A stretch of 16,232 bases of DNA from the NCBI GenBank assembly GCA_017462505.1, contig JAFTQY010000038.1:1-16232 (forward strand), written 5' to 3'. This document shows, piece by piece, positions 15,839-16,232 of the stretch (position 1 is its first letter; every line of letters starts with the position of its first letter). A model generated the notes under the pieces. That model worked only from the letters and a program-made list of their open reading frames with translations. It searched no databases and was not told the origin of the DNA. Made by a program: the position numbers and the translations under genes. The DNA comes from Clostridia bacterium. GTDB taxonomy: Bacteria; Bacillota_A; Clostridia; Christensenellales; Borkfalkiaceae.

Positions 15839-16232
15839 GTCATACCGAGCGGAGCAACTTTGTTGCGAAGTCGAGCGTATCTCGATTCCGTCATTGCGAG
15901 CATACGCCTCCGATTACCGCGCTTTGCTCGTAATGACGGCGTGACGTTGGCGTGGCAATCCCTGCCTCTTTGTCATACCGAGCGGAGCAACTTTGTTGCG
16001 AAGTCGAGCGTATCTCAATTCCGTCATTGCGAGCATACGCCTCCGATAGCCGCATGATAATCGCAATCACACGTGGCGTATGCGTGGCAATCCCTGCCTT
16101 TTTGTCATACCGAGCTGAGCAACTTTGTTGCGAAGTCGAGCGTATCTCTATTCCGTCATTGCGAGCATACGCCTCCGATTGACGCATTATATTCGCAATG
16201 ACACGTGGCGTATGCATGGCAATCTCTTTATA
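15839..16232. repeat. Three tandem copies of a ~133-nt composite repeat
   Basis: Units start at 15839, 15972 and 16104 (periods 133 and 132 nt); the third reaches the window end. Each has part (a), starting GTCATACCGAGC, with a GCAAC-ttt-GTTGC hairpin and ending CGAGCGTATCTC, and part (b), starting GTCATTGCGAGCATACGCC and closing with GGCGTATGC-type and GGCAATC ends that are inverted matches to its start. Part (a) is identical over 45 nt in copies 1 and 2 and has one change in copy 3; the centres of part (b) differ between copies. This fits REP/MITE-like palindromes amplified in tandem. There are no CRISPR-style spacers. Confidence 0.8.

Larger units (their letters stand above)
15559..16232. 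other. Gene-free region upstream of the subtilase
   Basis: No convincing gene occurs in these 674 nt. The first ~130 nt hold the subtilase leader and its promoter. The rest holds a plus-strand promoter candidate and a repeat block reaching the window edge. Short open frames here (for example plus 15788-16057 and minus 15891-16217) translate the repeats themselves and lack independent support. Confidence 0.7.

Noticed and set aside
15891..16217. Open frames in the 3' repeat block (minus 15891-16217, plus 15788-16057 and 15952-16182)
   Set aside because: They translate the repeats on both strands, repeat with the DNA period, and lack a supported start. Peptides of this kind are common spurious annotations.
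15839..16232. CRISPR array
   Set aside because: The repeats are about 133 nt, nearly contiguous and palindromic, without regular unique spacers, and no cas gene is in the window.

Overview
The window looks like chromosomal DNA from a Clostridia-type member of the Bacillota, probably a gut or other host-associated anaerobe. The evidence is AGGAGG-like ribosome binding sites, housekeeping promoters with 17-nt spacers, Ser/Glu-rich linkers behind lipoprotein signal peptides, BspA-type leucine-rich repeats, GLUG repeats, and a membrane 4Fe-4S protein beside a CD1871A-type CXXC domain. Codon choice is moderately GC-rich. I cannot name a genus; an uncultured Christensenellales-like lineage is a guess.

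Layout. (1) Bases 1-2240, minus strand: a membrane redox operon. It opens with a perfect sigma-70-type promoter (2304-2332). A 282-aa multi-pass protein follows whose C-terminus resembles the small CD1871A CXXC family. After a 326-nt repeat-bearing gap comes a 341-aa polyferredoxin-like membrane protein, then the first 17 codons of an overlapping gene that runs off the window. (2) Bases 2461-6896, plus strand: promoter, a 1397-aa lipoprotein (GLUG-type repeats, then a series of beta-rich G-x-W modules) and a terminator. (3) Bases 6937-7851: two further hairpins and a minus-strand 247-aa lipoprotein with a Cys/His knuckle and BspA-type repeats. (4) Bases 7926-15690, minus strand: a 2517-aa secreted subtilase (S8) carrying Ig-like domains, about 27 BspA-type repeats and an unusual Cys-containing C-terminal anchor. 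(5) Bases 15740-16232: no gene; a block of direct and inverted repeats (33-nt units, then 133-nt units) continuing to the window edge. A related single copy lies near 1105.

How the parts fit. The redox operon would pass electrons or thiol equivalents at the cytoplasmic membrane. The other three genes encode large surface or envelope proteins, each with its own promoter, which suggests a surface-protein locus for binding and degrading extracellular polymers or peptides. The most unusual items are the protease-BspA fusion with its C-terminal signal, the CD1871A-type fusion, and the repeat block.
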